From Rhyzopertha dominica (taxonomy: Eukaryota; Arthropoda; Insecta; Coleoptera; Bostrichidae), in NCBI GenBank assembly GCA_025024175.1, contig QCXZ01000041.1, positions 49,781,786 through 49,845,785 on the forward strand: 64,000 bases of DNA. Reading direction: 5' to 3'. The position numbers and the translations under genes are program-made. Below are positions 1 to 28,241 of the stretch, in pieces. How positions within the stretch are numbered: the first letter of the stretch is position 1; the number at the start of each line of letters is the position of its first letter. The notes below the pieces were generated by a model. That model did not search any database. It saw only the letters and a program-made list of their open reading frames with translations, and had not been told where the DNA came from.

Positions 1-3000
1 TTGCCGTTTTCGGTGAAAATTATTTTTGGCTCAAAATCGGCATACTGATGTAATTTGAGCTGCTGATTCCAAAAATGCATTCAGAAATGAGCCAGGACGT
101 CGGGAAATTAATTTTTCGTAAATTGAAAGTTCTACTCTAGGTCACTTTTCAGACGAACCGTTGCAGCTAGAGAAAAACTGACACCACTCCGAAATGCAGC
201 AGGTCCACATTAGTAAATGAACATAAAATTAGCGTAATCGGAGACCATGAAGTTTCCATGTGAAAAAACAACAAAGGGGTTAGCCTTTGCTCTTTTGCCG
301 TTTTCGGTGAAAATTATTTTTCGCTCAAAATCGGCATACTGATGTATTTTGAGCTGCTGATTCCAAAAATGCATTCAGAAATGAGCTAGGACGTCGGGAA
401 ATTATTTTTTCGTAAATTGAAAGTTCTACTCTAGGTCACTTTTCAGACGAACCGTTGCAGCTAGAGAAAAACTGACACCACTCCGAAATGCAGCAGGTCC
501 ACATTAGTAAATGAACATAAAATTAGCGTAATCGGAGACCATGAAGTTTCCATGTGAAAAAACAACAAAGGGGTTAGCCTTTGCTCTTTTGCCGTTTTCG
601 GTGAAAATTATTTTTGGCTCAAAATCGGCATACTGATGTATTTTGAGCTGCTGATTCCAAAAATGCATTCAGAAATGAGCTAGGACGTCGGGAAATTAAT
701 TTTTCGTAAATTGAAAGTTCTACTCTAGGTCACTTTTCAGACGAACCGTTGCAGCTAGAGAAAAATTGACACCACTCCGAAATGCAGCAGGTCCACATTA
801 GTAAATGAACATAAAATTAGCGTAATCGGAGACCATGAAATTTCGAGGTGAAAAAACAACAAAGGGGTTAGCCTTTGCTCTTTTGCCGTTTTCGGTGAAA
901 ATTATTTTTGACTCAAAATCGGCATACTGATGTATTTTGAGCTGCTGATTCCAAAAATGCATTCAGAAATGAGCTAGGACGTCGGGAAATTTATTTTTCG
1001 TAAATTGAAAGTTCTACTCTAGGTCACTTTTCAGACGAACCGTTGCAGCTAGAGAAAAACTGACACCACTCCGAAATGCAGCAGGTCCACATTAGTAAAT
1101 GAACATAAAATTATCGTAATCGGAGACCATGAAATTTCGAGGTGAAAAAACTACAAAGGGGTTAGCCTTTGCTCTTTTGCCGTTTTCGGTGAAAATTATT
1201 TTTGGCTCAAAATCGGCATACTGATGTATTTTGAGCTGCTGATTCCAAAAATGCATTCAGAAATGAGCTAGGACGTCGGGAAATTAATTTTTCGTTAATT
1301 GAAAGTTCTACTCTAGGTCACTTTTCAGACGAACCGTTGCAGCTAGAGAAAAACTGACACCACTCCGAAATGCAGCAGGTCCACATTAGTAAATGAACAT
1401 AAAATTAGCGTAATCGGAGACCATGAAATTTCGAGGTGAAAAAACAACAAAGGGGTTAGCCTTTGCTCTTTTGCCGTTTTCGGTGAAAATTATTTTTGGC
1501 TCAAAATCGGCATACTGATGTATTTTGAGCTGCTGATTCTAAAAATGCATTCAGAAATGAGCTAGGACGTCGGGAAATTAATTTTTCGTAAATTGAAAGT
1601 TCTACTCTAGGTCACTTTTCAGACGAACCGTTGCAGCTAGAGAAAAATTGACACCACTCCGAAATGCAGCAGGTCCACATTAGTAAATGAACATAAAATT
1701 AGCGTAATCGGAGACCATGAAATTTCGAGGTGAAAAAACAACAAAGGGGTTAGCCTTTGCTCTTTTGCCGTTTTCGGTGAAAATTATTTTTGGCTCAAAA
1801 TCGGCATACTGATGTATTTTGAGCTGCTGATTCCAAAAATGCATTCAGAAATGAGCTAGGACGTCGGGAAATTTATTTTTCGTAAATTGAAAGTTCTACT
1901 CTAGGTCACTTTTCAGACGAACCGTTGCAGCTAGAGAAAAACTGACACCACTCCGAAATGCAGCAGGTCCACATTAGTAAATGAACATAAAATTAGCGTA
2001 ATCGGAGACCATGAAATTTCGAGGTGAAAAAACTACAAAGGGGTTAGCCTTTGCTCTTTTGCCGTTTTCGGTGAAAATTATTTTTGACTCAAAATCGGCA
2101 TACTGATGTATTTTGAGCTGCTGATTCCAAAAATGCATTCAGAAATGAGCTAGGACGTCGGGAAATTTATTTTTCGTAAATTGAAAGTTCTACTCTAGGT
2201 CACTTTTCAGACGAACCGTTGCAGCTAGAGAAAAACTGACACCACTCCGAANTGCAGCAGGTCCACATTAGTAAATGAACATAAAATTATCGTAATCGGA
2301 GACCATGAAATTTCGAGGTGAAAAAACTACAAAGGGGTTAGCCTTTGTTCTTTTGCCGTTTTCGGTGGAAATTATTTTTGGCTCAAAATCGGCATACTGA
2401 TGTATTTTGAGCTGCTGATTCCAAAAATGCATTCAGAAATGAGCTAGGACGTCGGGAAATTAATTTTTCGTAAATTGAAAGTTCTACTCTAGGTCACTTT
2501 TCAGACGNACCGTTGCAGCTAGAGAAAAACNGACACCACTCCGAAATGCAGCAGGTCCACATTAGTAAATGAACATAAAATTAGCGTAATCGGAGACCAT
2601 GAAGTTTCCATGTGAAAAAACAACAAAGGGGTTAGCCTTTGCTCTTTTGCCGTTTTCGGTGAAAATTATTTTTGGCTCAAAATCGGCATACTGATGTATT
2701 TTGAGCTGCTGATTCCAAAAATGCATTCAGAAATGAGCTAGGACGTCGGGAAATTAATTTTTCGTAAATTGAAAGTTCTACTCTAGGTCACTTTTCAGAC
2801 GAACCGTTGCAGCTAGAGAAAAACTGACACCACTCCGAAATGCAGCAGGTCCACATTAGTAAATGAACATAAAATTAGCGTAATCGGAGACCATGAAATT
2901 TCGAGGTGAAAAAACAACAAAGGGGTTAGCCTTTGCTCTTTTGCCGTTTTCGGTGAAAATTATTTTTGACTCAAAATCGGCATACTGATGTATTTTGAGC

Positions 3001-3414
3001 TGCTGATTCCAAAAATGCATTCAGAAATGAGCTAGGACGTCGGGAAATTAATTTTTCGTAAATTGAAAGTTCTACTCTAGGTCACTTTTCAGACGAACCG
3101 TTGCAGCTAGAGAAAAACTGACACCACTCCGAAATGCAGCAGGTCCACATTAGTAAATGAACATAAAATTAGCGTAATCGGAGACCATGAAATTTCGAGG
3201 TGAAAAAACAACAAAGGGGTTAGCCTTTGCTCTTTTGCCGTTTTCGATGAAAATTATTTTTGGCTCAAAATCGGCATACTGATGTATTTTGAGCTGCCGA
3301 TTCCAAAAATGCATTCAGAAATGAGCTAGGACGTCGGGAAATTAATTTTTCGTAAATTGAAAGTTCTACTCTAGGTCACTTTTCAGACGAACCGTGGCAG
3401 CTAGACAAAAACTG
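1..3414. repeat. 294-bp tandem satellite, about 11.6 monomers
   Basis: Head-to-tail monomers begin at 1, 295, 589, 883, 1177, 1471, 1765, 2059, 2353, 2647, 2941 and 3235, exactly 294 bp apart, with no length changes; the last is cut near 3414, where unrelated sequence begins. Monomers differ by only a few substitutions. Diagnostic variants are shared by particular monomers: numbers 4 and 8 both carry gactc, an attatcg variant and an actacaaagg variant, and the ending agtttccatg occurs in monomers 1, 2 and 9 against aatttcgagg in the others. The array runs off the left edge, so its full size is unknown. No coding potential is seen. Confidence 0.97.
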
Positions 3415-6400
3415 GTTTGGAGTGCAAAATTTTGTCCATTTCGCTCTATGACTTACCGTTTCTGAGATATTTGCGTTTGAAGTTTTCTCTGGTTTTCCTT
3501 AAGAAATCATGGGACTTCTCCACTGCCCAGGCCTCCGTTGCTCTTTACCCTCATCTTCCCACACTTCCCCGGCTCATCAAAAGCAATTGAAAATTTTTAT
3601 TGTTAAAAAATTTTATTCCGAAAAAAGTTCTAATCACTTCTATATATTAAAGGTTGAAAGAAAAGCGATAAATAGTAGAGGTGTATCTCTGTTAGGGAGC
3701 GCAAAAGCAAAAAGCTGAAATAAAAGAGGGTTAGGTAAAAATAAAATCAACAGTGGTTCTGATTAATAATTTTATTAATGCCAAATGTACACCGAATGGC
3801 TACCATTTATAGCATTTCAATGATTAACGTCAGATGTTACGTTGACAACTTCAATAATCAATTTAAATTCATCATTTTAAGACAAAGGCAACATTTATCA
3901 TCGATCATAGAGAAATCATACTAAAATATTTAATAAAATCTATGCAAGCTTTACAATTATTATAAATCTATTAATTACATGCATCATACAACTACGAATT
4001 ACATTTAGAACTGTTTCTGAGGCCAAAATCACATTTACATCTAACATTACGAGACGAAAAGAGTAAGAAAGTAAAAACAATTTGGTCCGTCTAATTTGCT
4101 TCATTTTTTGTGGCAGGTTGAAGATTTCCAGTCCATATGTGTGCAGTCGAATTGACAAAGTCCTTTGAGTTACAGATTGTAACCCCAAGGGCTCGGACGA
4201 TATATTTAAACTAATTTTTTTACACTTAACGTACCCTGCTAATGTTATTCATAAGATAGAAACGCAATTACGGATCGGCAAAAACAAAATTTCGTGATAT
4301 GTTGTAAAAACCATTAGCAGCAATGTTTTGGAAAAGTACAAATGGAAAATCACCTCCCCAGGACCAATGTTTCCTAAATTCGTTATTCTAATCGCTAGGG
4401 TGTAAAATCCGANGCTTCTGCTGCTACGATTGTCTAAAAAGGGAAAACACCGTTTACACTNAGTGCAAGATTGACAGAGAACGTCCCGAATAAGCTTTNG
4501 GATGCTCGATTTTTTTTAATTAATAATCTGAAACAACAGCACTACATCTGACTCCGAAACCACTACAGCAAGTTGCAAAGATAAAAACTGGTANTGTTAA
4601 ATTTTTTTACACATGTAACTGTAACGTCTTCTAATATTTCCTTTTTTTTTGTACTTAAAAAATACATAATCACCCATTATTTAGTAGCATTAAGGTGGAT
4701 CTGCAGATTTGGCAATGCAGCTGCACTTTTAAGTAGTAGTGAAATAAATAGTTTGATAATAATCGTGGATGACTGGATGAAATTTTTAAATTCTATCCGC
4801 ACAGCAAAGTACTGTAACATTACCAAATCTGTACACCCGAAATTGCAGAAGGCGAATCTTTGAAACGAACACAAGACGAAATGAATCACCCTTGTAGTCG
4901 CGTCGAACATCCGCGCGAAAATATACATGACAATCCGTACTCTCGTGTTATATAAAAATGGTTACGTTTAGTTAGATAATTAGCAAATATACAATAATTA
5001 GGATCACTACAGCCTATCACCATAATAAAGTGGTGCATACACCGCTAAATTACTATTGACATTAACTACAACCAGTCTTGTGTACACACTAATAATATAT
5101 TAATAGTAAATCTAAGCGGACATGGGACACTCACCCCTCATCGGAGAATGCCACCACGCCCCCCCACCATATACACATAGTGCAGCCTTTAGACCAGTAA
5201 TATTCAGATCGGAAGATACAAAATTGGTAACTAATTATACATATCAAAACCCCCGTCCCAAAACTTCCAATAACATGAAGCGTGACTAAATTATAATGCG
5301 CGCATGCGGTCAGACGCACATTTCGATGATTAGAGAGATCTAGATTAGTTAGTTACTGAGGTACACGGTGGATAGTTATTATTATTGTGCTCGTTTTTGA
5401 TATCGAGTGTGAAGTGTGCACCTGACCGCACAATTAAAGCTCGTGAAGATGTTTAATACTGCTAAACTATCATTTATATATATATACATAGGCCAGTCTT
5501 AAAAAACAAGCGAAACCTGTTAAAACAAGCAATAAGGTGCGTAGTCGCCTGCGCCAAACACAGAGGGCGCATCGCCACTGTTGCCGGATTCCCAAAAAAT
5601 TTCCCCGAATTTGTAATTTTTCATTATTATGGGTATAACGTAAGTAAATTATGTCAAAAATATGGAGCGGTAAAAAAAATTATGCAATTTTTACAAATTA
5701 TATCTGCCCCTGTTACAGGACGTAATTTAATGTTAAGGTGTGTACAACGCTCCCATTATAAAATTAAATATCGGTTTTAAATTGTTGCTAATTTAAATTC
5801 AAAGCTTGTTCTATAGATTGGTGGCATATGAGCATTTTTGCTGAATTTGACATCAACGCAGAGAAAAGCGGAATTAAAAATTCCAATTGCATAAAAAAAT
5901 GCATTGTCAGATTTACGAAAAGGTCTCCAGATTTGACATCAACGCAGAGAAATCCATGAATTTTGTTGGAAATCAATGTTATTTTATGAACAATACCTAT
6001 GCAGTGTTAAATTGCCAATATTGATGAACAAAATCAATGAAATTAATAACTCGTGAATGGAAATTGCTTTAAAATTTTGGTTTACAAACATAAAAATCTC
6101 TATATTACAGAATTTTGGACAGTTTGACACATTCTGGTTTGTCATTAATATATAAAAAATTCTCCAAATCCAGGAAGTTTTCAATGAGATTGGCAATACT
6201 GGCTGTGTATTTATTGCAATTTTACTGAATATGCTATTTCATACAATCTTCTAAACTGCTAGAAATTTAAATTGGATTTGGCAATGTCAAGTTGCACTCA
6301 CATAAAAATTTCCAATATATTTGGCATTGTTGGCCGCGTTTTTTGTACAATTTCTTCAAATCTAAAGAAATTTCGATAAATCTGGCAATATTTACTGTGC

Positions 6401-8597
6401 ATTTTCCCAAATTATTTATTAATCAGTTCATTTTGCACAAAAAATTACAATGTTCCTGACAACAATGCAGGTTTTTTTAATATTTCCCCAACTCTAGGTA
6501 AATTTCACTGAATCTGGCAACATTGTACGCACATTTTCTACGTTTATGCGCTCGCTGTTTTTACACAAGTGAATACACGGTTACGGATGATATTCGGCTA
6601 CTGCTAATTCGCTGCATACAATTTGATATAACCCTGTGCAACGTTAAAAATTAACGCAGAAAGAAGCGAATCGTTAATATTGTTCTGAATTAAGGCTATC
6701 TTTTTGAAACCTTCGTGTACAGAGATAGAGGAACTTTAACTCCTAACATGCAATGTGTGTGGACAGCATCTTTGATGTTAATAAATCTATATTTAACACA
6801 AACACCTGATTATTTTTTGTTTTAATATTATAACCGACTAATCCTACACAAAATCCAAAAATATTATTATTCTTTTTGTACAACTACCTCTGATTCAAAC
6901 TCTACGTGTCTAGAGTTACAGGTATCGTACGAGCTACCTACATGTTAATTAAATCTCCTTCTGCGACGTTGTTTCACGCAAATGTCGCGGTTTGTGTGAA
7001 ATAACGCGAAAATCTAATTAGGCACGGCGCGACGAGGAACAACCCAAACCGGAACCACCTGTCGCGGTTAGGCCCGCCCCCACCCGCGCCTCTTCCTTAA
7101 ATATCACAACTATAGCCATTAGAAAACTCCCGTTGGCGTTACCCCTGTTGGATTGCAACATACAAACACCTAACTATGCGAAACGAATAAATGGTGCCGC
7201 ACATGCTAAAGGGTCGTAACATTATTATAAATAGGCACATCGATATTTTTTATTAATTTTTTTTTCGTTTTGCACACATCAACTGTGTATAGATTAGAAA
7301 AAACTCTGAATGACTAGTCCCCAATGAAATAAATCCCAAAACCTGGCGAAAGAAAATGCATCAGAGAGAATAACTAACAAACTAAATGCTCCTGTGTGTT
7401 TTGCCATTAATCTATGGCAGTTATAATAAATATAAGGCTAAAATTACATTAGATGTGGAACAGCCGAGAAATATTTACAATTCGGGGGGCTTAGGTCCCC
7501 CCCACAAACGCTTAGCACACATAAAACACCTAAAACTACAACAGTAAAATTATACAACCCCCGACTAAACGACCATCTAAAAATTAAACGGGGCATATTC
7601 AAAGGAACGATTAAAAACTGAGTATACAATTAGTTAAAAAAAAAATAATTAAATTAAACTGTTAGAACGTACTATAGGCACGGTACAAGGTCCTTTTTTG
7701 TAGCCGTAACCAAACTAACTTGCCCAATCCAAATTACATCAACTTAAAAACAATTGCACCTAAAAATATTTTCTTCTCAAAAGACAGTATTGCGTAATTC
7801 CTAACCAAGCAACTACGTTAAAATTATTATCCAATAAAGAACAATCCAATGTTCATAGTGTAAGCCCAACTAATGGGGCCAGCCCTGAAGTGAAATTTCA
7901 TAAAGCTGGGAGTTCTTGAAGATGCAATATTTTTTTTAAACACAGCCAAATTCGGGGATTTGTACTTCCCCTACCCCTTTTTTAATTCAAACAAATATCA
8001 ACATAATAAATCATAAACCTGTTTTGACAACTGGAAAATATCTACAAATTCACAAAAAAAAGAGAGAGCAACATGAAGCTGTTCTTCATGCAGCATTTGT
8101 TTTTTTACAACTATCTGCGTTGGTTACACAGTCGATATTCCTGTCTGATGAGCTTAAATAGAAGCAAACTTAAAAGTCAAGTGATCGATTGAATAACTAA
8201 GACAGATATCACATATTTAGCTTTATCTAAAACAGAACGTAAGTTATTCTTTGTCAATGCAAAAGAACTTGCTTTTGTAAATTGACAATTATGTAATCTA
8301 TCAATTAGAAATTATTATTAATTAACGTCGTGTTTTTGTATTATCTTTTTGACCACAACTTACTGTGAAGTCACAAAAAAAATACCAAAGTTGCGGCATA
8401 CCACTTAAAATTAGAAAAACGCAAATTAACTTTGATCTTGTCAGAAAAACAAAAATTAGAACAAACGAAATTTGTACTTATCAAAGAAAATTAAACTTCA
8501 ACACCATCCGGATAGACATCCTCAAAAACCCCCTCCAATGTGCGACCAGCCCCGCTACTTACGCTTACACTATGATTACGCAGTGTTGTCTCATGTA
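3415..8597. other. AT-rich 3' flank of the HIPK gene, no gene recognised
   Basis: This stretch lies between the satellite and the HIPK stop codon and must contain the HIPK 3' UTR on the minus strand. Many AATAAA-like signals exist on that strand, so I cannot fix the cleavage site. It contains only short unrelated open frames, a TA microsatellite near 5475, a degenerate repeat block (listed separately) and several N bases at 4400-4600. Confidence 0.5.
5780..6545. repeat. degenerate short-period repeat around a tctggcaat motif
   Basis: The phrase ctggcaatattgactgtgc and variants recur near 6186, 6273, 6318, 6379 and 6512, each followed by a T-rich stretch and an aaatttc segment. The phrase gacatcaacgcagagaaa occurs twice, near 5848 and 5935. 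Spacing is irregular (about 45-130 bp) and copies are diverged, so this is an old, decayed tandem or dispersed repeat. The boundaries are approximate. Confidence 0.4.
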
Positions 8598-23138
<14,541 letters not shown>

Positions 23139-23689
23139 CTTCAACAATCAGAAAAAAAAAGGTTGAGCCTCCAGAAAACATAATAGTTAACGATAGGTTT
23201 TCATTCTAGAGCAAATTGCTGTCTACACAGAGAATGTGTTTAATATTTTGCTATCGTCACTACTCAATAAAATTTAAAATTACCACGTTTCTAGCAAGCT
23301 CCTACTTGCATCGAGCAGAGAACTACAATGACATGTGACAACTGACAGTCTGATGCTAATTTCACGCAGCATTTTGGCTATACAGCGTTGCCAAGTTTAA
23401 TTTGAAATCCTGGTAATGCCGATCTGTTAATTCATTAATTTCAAGACCACTCAAAAGTATAATTAAACTGTATACAAACAGCATTGTAAAAGTGCTATAA
23501 ACATATGGAGCAGGCTTTATTCTTAAAAACGATACTTTTTTACGTTTCTTTTTAAATCACAGTCAACCTAAATACACAGCTGCAGTGCTGTATTAAACTG
23601 ATATTCATATATCGCGTGTCTGCTGGAAGGTATTCGCATCAATAAAGTCAAATTTTGGCTTCTAATGAAAATAAAAATGGGAAAATTTT
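23139..23689. other. HIPK upstream flank
   Basis: AT-rich sequence directly upstream of the first HIPK coding exon. Because the exon begins with an acceptor-like AG at 23139-23140 preceded by a T-rich tract on the minus strand, this is more likely the end of a 5' UTR intron than a promoter. Nothing else seen. Confidence 0.4.
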
Positions 23690-25021
23690 GACAGTTGGCA
23701 CACTAACTAATAGAAACAGTGCCATTCGACCTAAAGTATTCTCAAACTGCCGCAACTTTTGGCTGTACAGGAAATAGCTGGTCACCTCCTCATTTTAAAT
23801 GAAACGCCCGGTACTTTTAGCATATTTTTGGATTCAGGGTGTTTTTTCAAGTTAACCTATATATAAAATCAATTGTTTTTTGAGGGGTCTTGATTTTATG
23901 TATGGATTACTTAAAAGTTCAGTATCTTCAAGATCAGTAAACACTGAAAAAATAATATTTGGCTTTCCGAAAGTTCAATCAATACGCAATTTATAAGTAC
24001 CTTCATAATGGGGTTCTTACATGGGTCTGAACTTTTAGTACTCAATATATACATGTTGTGGATATAGTCTTCAAAAAACGTTACATGCAAGTAAAAGATT
24101 CAAATGTATGATGCCGAACTTCAAAATAAGGATTTGCCCCGCGGGGAATTAATTAATCGCCGGTATGTTTGACTTACGGCATAGGTATCTTGATTTAAGG
24201 TAACACTTAATTGTTTAAGGTTGGGTTAGTTGGTTTTGTAAAGAAATATTTTGCCGAAAGTGGTAATTAACATGACCCATGAACAAATACTTATAATAAA
24301 TAACCAGCCAAAAAAAAGGAAATAACCACGCCCAGGGTTTCTGGTTGAGATTAGAGGCGACTGGCGTTGTTTACGTAGTTGAAAGCTACTCTTATTTGAG
24401 CATTACGTCTGTCCGTTTAGTAAAGCGTATTGTAATGTGATTAATAAAGTTAACAAGCTATCGCAATTGTAATTTAAAACGACTGATATGTATTACGATG
24501 CTTTGAATATATTTTTCTTGCAGTCTTAGATAACAAGCATAGGATTCCAGACGCTCTCGACGTGTTGGCAACATCGAGCATTCTACCAAGGCTTTAAACC
24601 AATGAGCTTCACGCGAGAGTTATACGTCAGTTTACGCGCGCTTTTAAAATGGCACGAACTTTGACAATCTTTTAAACATATAAGCCGGTCGATTTGAACT
24701 AATATTCCCCGCAATAAAAATAATATGTGTAAACAACGCCATTAAAAATGATCACATTTCTGCAGCTGCATATCTACGAGAAAAAATTGAACACCGATAG
24801 GTACATAGCAATTTTAAACAACTTTCTGGAGGAAGCTGTTAACAATTTATCAGTAAACGAAGCATTTGCGGCATGGTATAAAATGTTCTTTTCTCCGTTG
24901 TGTAATATTAATAAATATATGGAAATTAATAGCCCTTTTGGAAAGCCAAATATTATTTTTCTGTATTTACGGAATTTTTAGTTACAGAATCCGTACTATT
25001 TGAATTAGTGTGCCAACTTTC
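23690..25021. mobile_element. decayed inverted-repeat DNA transposon
   Basis: The terminal phrase gttggcacactaa at about 23693 returns in reverse complement at about 25004-25018. A second inner pair matches: aataatatttggctttcc at 23951-23968 and its complement at 24940-24957. The left side has about 180 bp extra between the two arms, probably a later insertion containing gaaacgcccggtac. Inside, an open frame at 24748-24981 has a weak resemblance to the middle of insect Tc1-like transposases, but no intact catalytic motif is visible. No clear target duplication found. Confidence 0.5.
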
Positions 25022-26440
25022 GAGATCTTTTATTCTTTTCCTAGATACTTCTCGCTAAAGGTTTTTCCTAGGATACCCTGTTTATGTTCATATGAATTTA
25101 TATAAGGAGATTCAAAAATTCACGTTTTTGGCTTCTTCCCTCTGTGAAATATATTATAGACAAATTTTAAAAATAAAAACTGATTTCACAACATAGTGTA
25201 AAGAATATATTACTTGTTCAATGCCTTACATAATGCTTAGAAGAAGGTATAAAAAGTTAAAAACCCACATGTTCCCAACAGTTTACATTTCGTACACAAA
25301 CAACATTATAAAACTGCTCCAAACATTATACAAGGAGTGTTGTTCTTGGAATACTCTAATTTAACAAGGTTTTTATGACAGTCTACTATATGGTTGAATA
25401 AGTAATGCCCAAACACGTTTACATATCTTTTTTGTGGTATGTCAGTCGCCGTTTCTTTATCTGTTTGCGACCAGCAAATGGTTTCTACATTTTTGATAAA
25501 CGGACCAGACAGTCCGTTTCCGTTGATTTCAGTATTATCTTTATGGGATATTCTTGAAAGTTATTGTTTCGTGCGAAAAAGTTTCGCGATTGTACTCATG
25601 TGACTATAGCAAAATAAACAGCTCCATAACTAGGTGGCGATTGCTAATAAAAACCTTCAATTATGCCAAGCAAGCGGCATGATAAAAAGTTTACGGCTAG
25701 AAAAAAGCAATTAACGGTTCATAGTCTCTTAACTTTTAATGTCCCTAGCAATTAATGTGGACCATTCGTTTCCGAAACGAAACGATAAACTTTTTTCGTC
25801 ATCATGGGGAATGGTACTATCGTCAACAAGGGAAAGCGCCAAAAGAGCTATTCATGGCCCAGATTTTTATTTATCCTTGTCCAAATACAGGCTACGTTTG
25901 GAATTATACCCATTCGGAGCCCAAACATAAAATCGATACACGTAAATTTACAGTCGCAGTACGTTAATTAAAATCGCAACCAGAAATATCCGGGCCAAAT
26001 TAACCAATAATTAAACTCGCATTTTATATAAACCCTTTTATATAATTGCGATTTTGCGGTATGAAAGTCAACTCTGCGAAACCAACTGAAATGGAACACC
26101 CAGCAAGAAATCAGAATGCGAGTTGAGCAACACTAATAACAATGACTGTGCAACAGTTATTGTTCCAAGCAGAAAGTTAATTTATTTGAGAAAACGGGTC
26201 AACGAAGGCAAGACAACACGAAAATAGCTGACTTACGAGTGCCATATTATTGGGGGCAAGCGAAATGTGGCATTTGTTTTTTAAACAATCGGCCCACACC
26301 GTGTTGCTAGGCACTGTGTAAAGTGCAACAACTTACATAGCTGGCAACTGTTTTGGTTCTCCCTATATTGGCTCAGTTCTGTGGTCAAATACGGTCACTT
26401 TTTAGATGTTGTATGATAATAGCGCGCAATAAAGTAGCAC
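25022..26440. other. intergenic, no gene recognised
   Basis: AT-rich to mixed sequence. Two small open frames around 25663-25967 have no recognisable features. Nothing else supported. Confidence 0.4.
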
Positions 26441-26903
26441 TACACGTCAACAACAGACGAGGCCACCGATATGTTTCTCCGAATTGAACTGGGAGGCGGT
26501 CCAAAATGGTCGCACCGTAACAGTACACCTCAAACTATAATTGCCCAAAACGCATGCTAGCACGGCGCCTCACACTCGTACATATGCCTAATTACCTCGC
26601 TAACGTATCTCCTTTCGCATTCAGATCAACTTTCATAGTGACATAAGGGACAAAGGGGTCCATCAAAATCCAGCCATCTTGAAACCGTCTACGACCGTTG
26701 TTTATCGCTCATTTATTAGTTCTGAAGCACGCCAAAGACATTTCTGTTGCACGCACACATCCGCCCCGACCAGGTACACGTTCGCGTATCACACGTTATC
26801 ACTTTTTCCGTTTAATTTCACCATATTTCGCGAATTCCTTGCAGACCGCACACGTTCCGTCTACTACGTACTCATTCTACTAGTTACACAAAACGCCGCT
26901 CCC
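26440..26903. promoter_or_regulatory. GC/CpG-rich block, left part of possible promoter island
   Basis: The sequence becomes markedly richer in G, C and CpG than its surroundings. It ends at the hAT insertion and continues at 28242. Being about 3.3-5.5 kb upstream of the first HIPK coding exon, it could house the HIPK transcription start on the minus strand. That is inference: no transcript evidence, and I see no decisive core promoter. Confidence 0.3.
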
Positions 26904-28233
26904 TAGTGTTGTCAATATTGTAATGATTCGTTACTCAGTAATCGTTACTTCACAAGAATCGAAGTAATCGATTACCAATTGTGAACAGTAGTCGTTACAC
27001 GATTACTACGATTACTGCTCGTATACCGATATTCTGCAGTGCCGCAGCACAGCACAGTCATGCAATAGCGAGTAACGACTACGACGAATAACGAGTAAGG
27101 AAAGAGTCGGTTCGGATTCGATAGGTAACGGCTGAAGTAAGATACGTGGATCGATTGTAGATAAAGTAGAAGGTATTTAAAGGCGGGGAAAAGTAGGTTT
27201 TTAGTCTTTTAGCTTACAAAATAAAGATTCTAAAGGTCGCGTTGAGAAATAAGTTTAAAAATATTATGGTCCAGATGAATGTTGTTAATTTTGTTTTTCC
27301 ATCAGCATTTAATAATTATTTGCTCTGCTTCTGTTACAGTAAAAGTGAAACCGTCTGACAAAATATCTTACTACCTACACCAAAAATAATTATTAATATA
27401 ATAAATATTGTTAGTGCCTTACTAAACGCATACAATAATTTAGTTTGTGGTATCCTTAATGTTTGTTTTTTCTTTTCTTTTAAATACAAGAATACCACTA
27501 ACGAAAAATACTCCAGTTATTACTGACGCATTTGCTTAATGTGTATATATTTGATAAAACTTTTTTATCTCCTTAACACCAAAATTAATCTTGTTGACGG
27601 CAAAATAATAGTTATAATAAGAATAATGTAGGAAATCCCATGTCAATTACTGATGTAATAACGCAGTTTCTATAATTACATCGAAAGAAAAAAATGAGTG
27701 AACCATTTTATGTGCATATTTTTGCATATATACCTACCTTTCATTATTACTCTAACAATATTATTTACATTTGCCGTTTTACTTATTTGGTTATTTTTTG
27801 CACAAAAAAGGTGTACCTACTAAAATTTACGTACTAAAACTTTATCTAGTCTGAACACACATCCCGATTTCACTACATATCATACATAAAATGTATTTCT
27901 CATTGCTTTTATTTTTAATTATATATAATTACATAAAAACTTCATAATTTTTATGCGCCTTCGTTTTAAAGTAGGTATCTACTTATTAAATTTCAAACGC
28001 AGCTGCAATAATCGTACATGCTCGCGTGGAATACAGTACCTTCCGTAACCGCGGTTACTTTACGAATAACGATTATTAGTGCAAGATTGTAACGTACTCC
28101 TCCCGTATTCTGGAATGGCAACACGAATGTGTTACCGCTGAGTAATCGTTAACGAGTACGATGTAACGATTACTAGTTATACCAGTAACGAGTAATCGCG
28201 ATTACATAAAAGTAATCGGATTTGACATCACTA
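26904..28233. mobile_element. hAT-type non-autonomous transposon, 1330 bp
   Basis: The element is bounded by an exact 8-bp direct repeat, ccgctccc, at 26896-26903 and 28234-28241. Its ends are inverted repeats: tagtgttgtcaa at the left and the complement of tagtgatgtcaa at the right, 11 of 12 matching. An 8-bp target duplication with this type of terminus is the hallmark of the hAT superfamily. Both subterminal regions (26930-27130 and 28030-28225) are crowded with gtaatcg and cgattac motifs in both orientations, as expected for transposase binding sites. The AT-rich centre has no transposase frame, so it depends on a partner element. Confidence 0.88.
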
Positions 28234-28241
28234 CCGCTCCC

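Noticed and set aside
1..3414. Gene array encoding a repeated protein
   Set aside because: 294 is divisible by three but every monomer contains stops in all frames; it is non-coding satellite.
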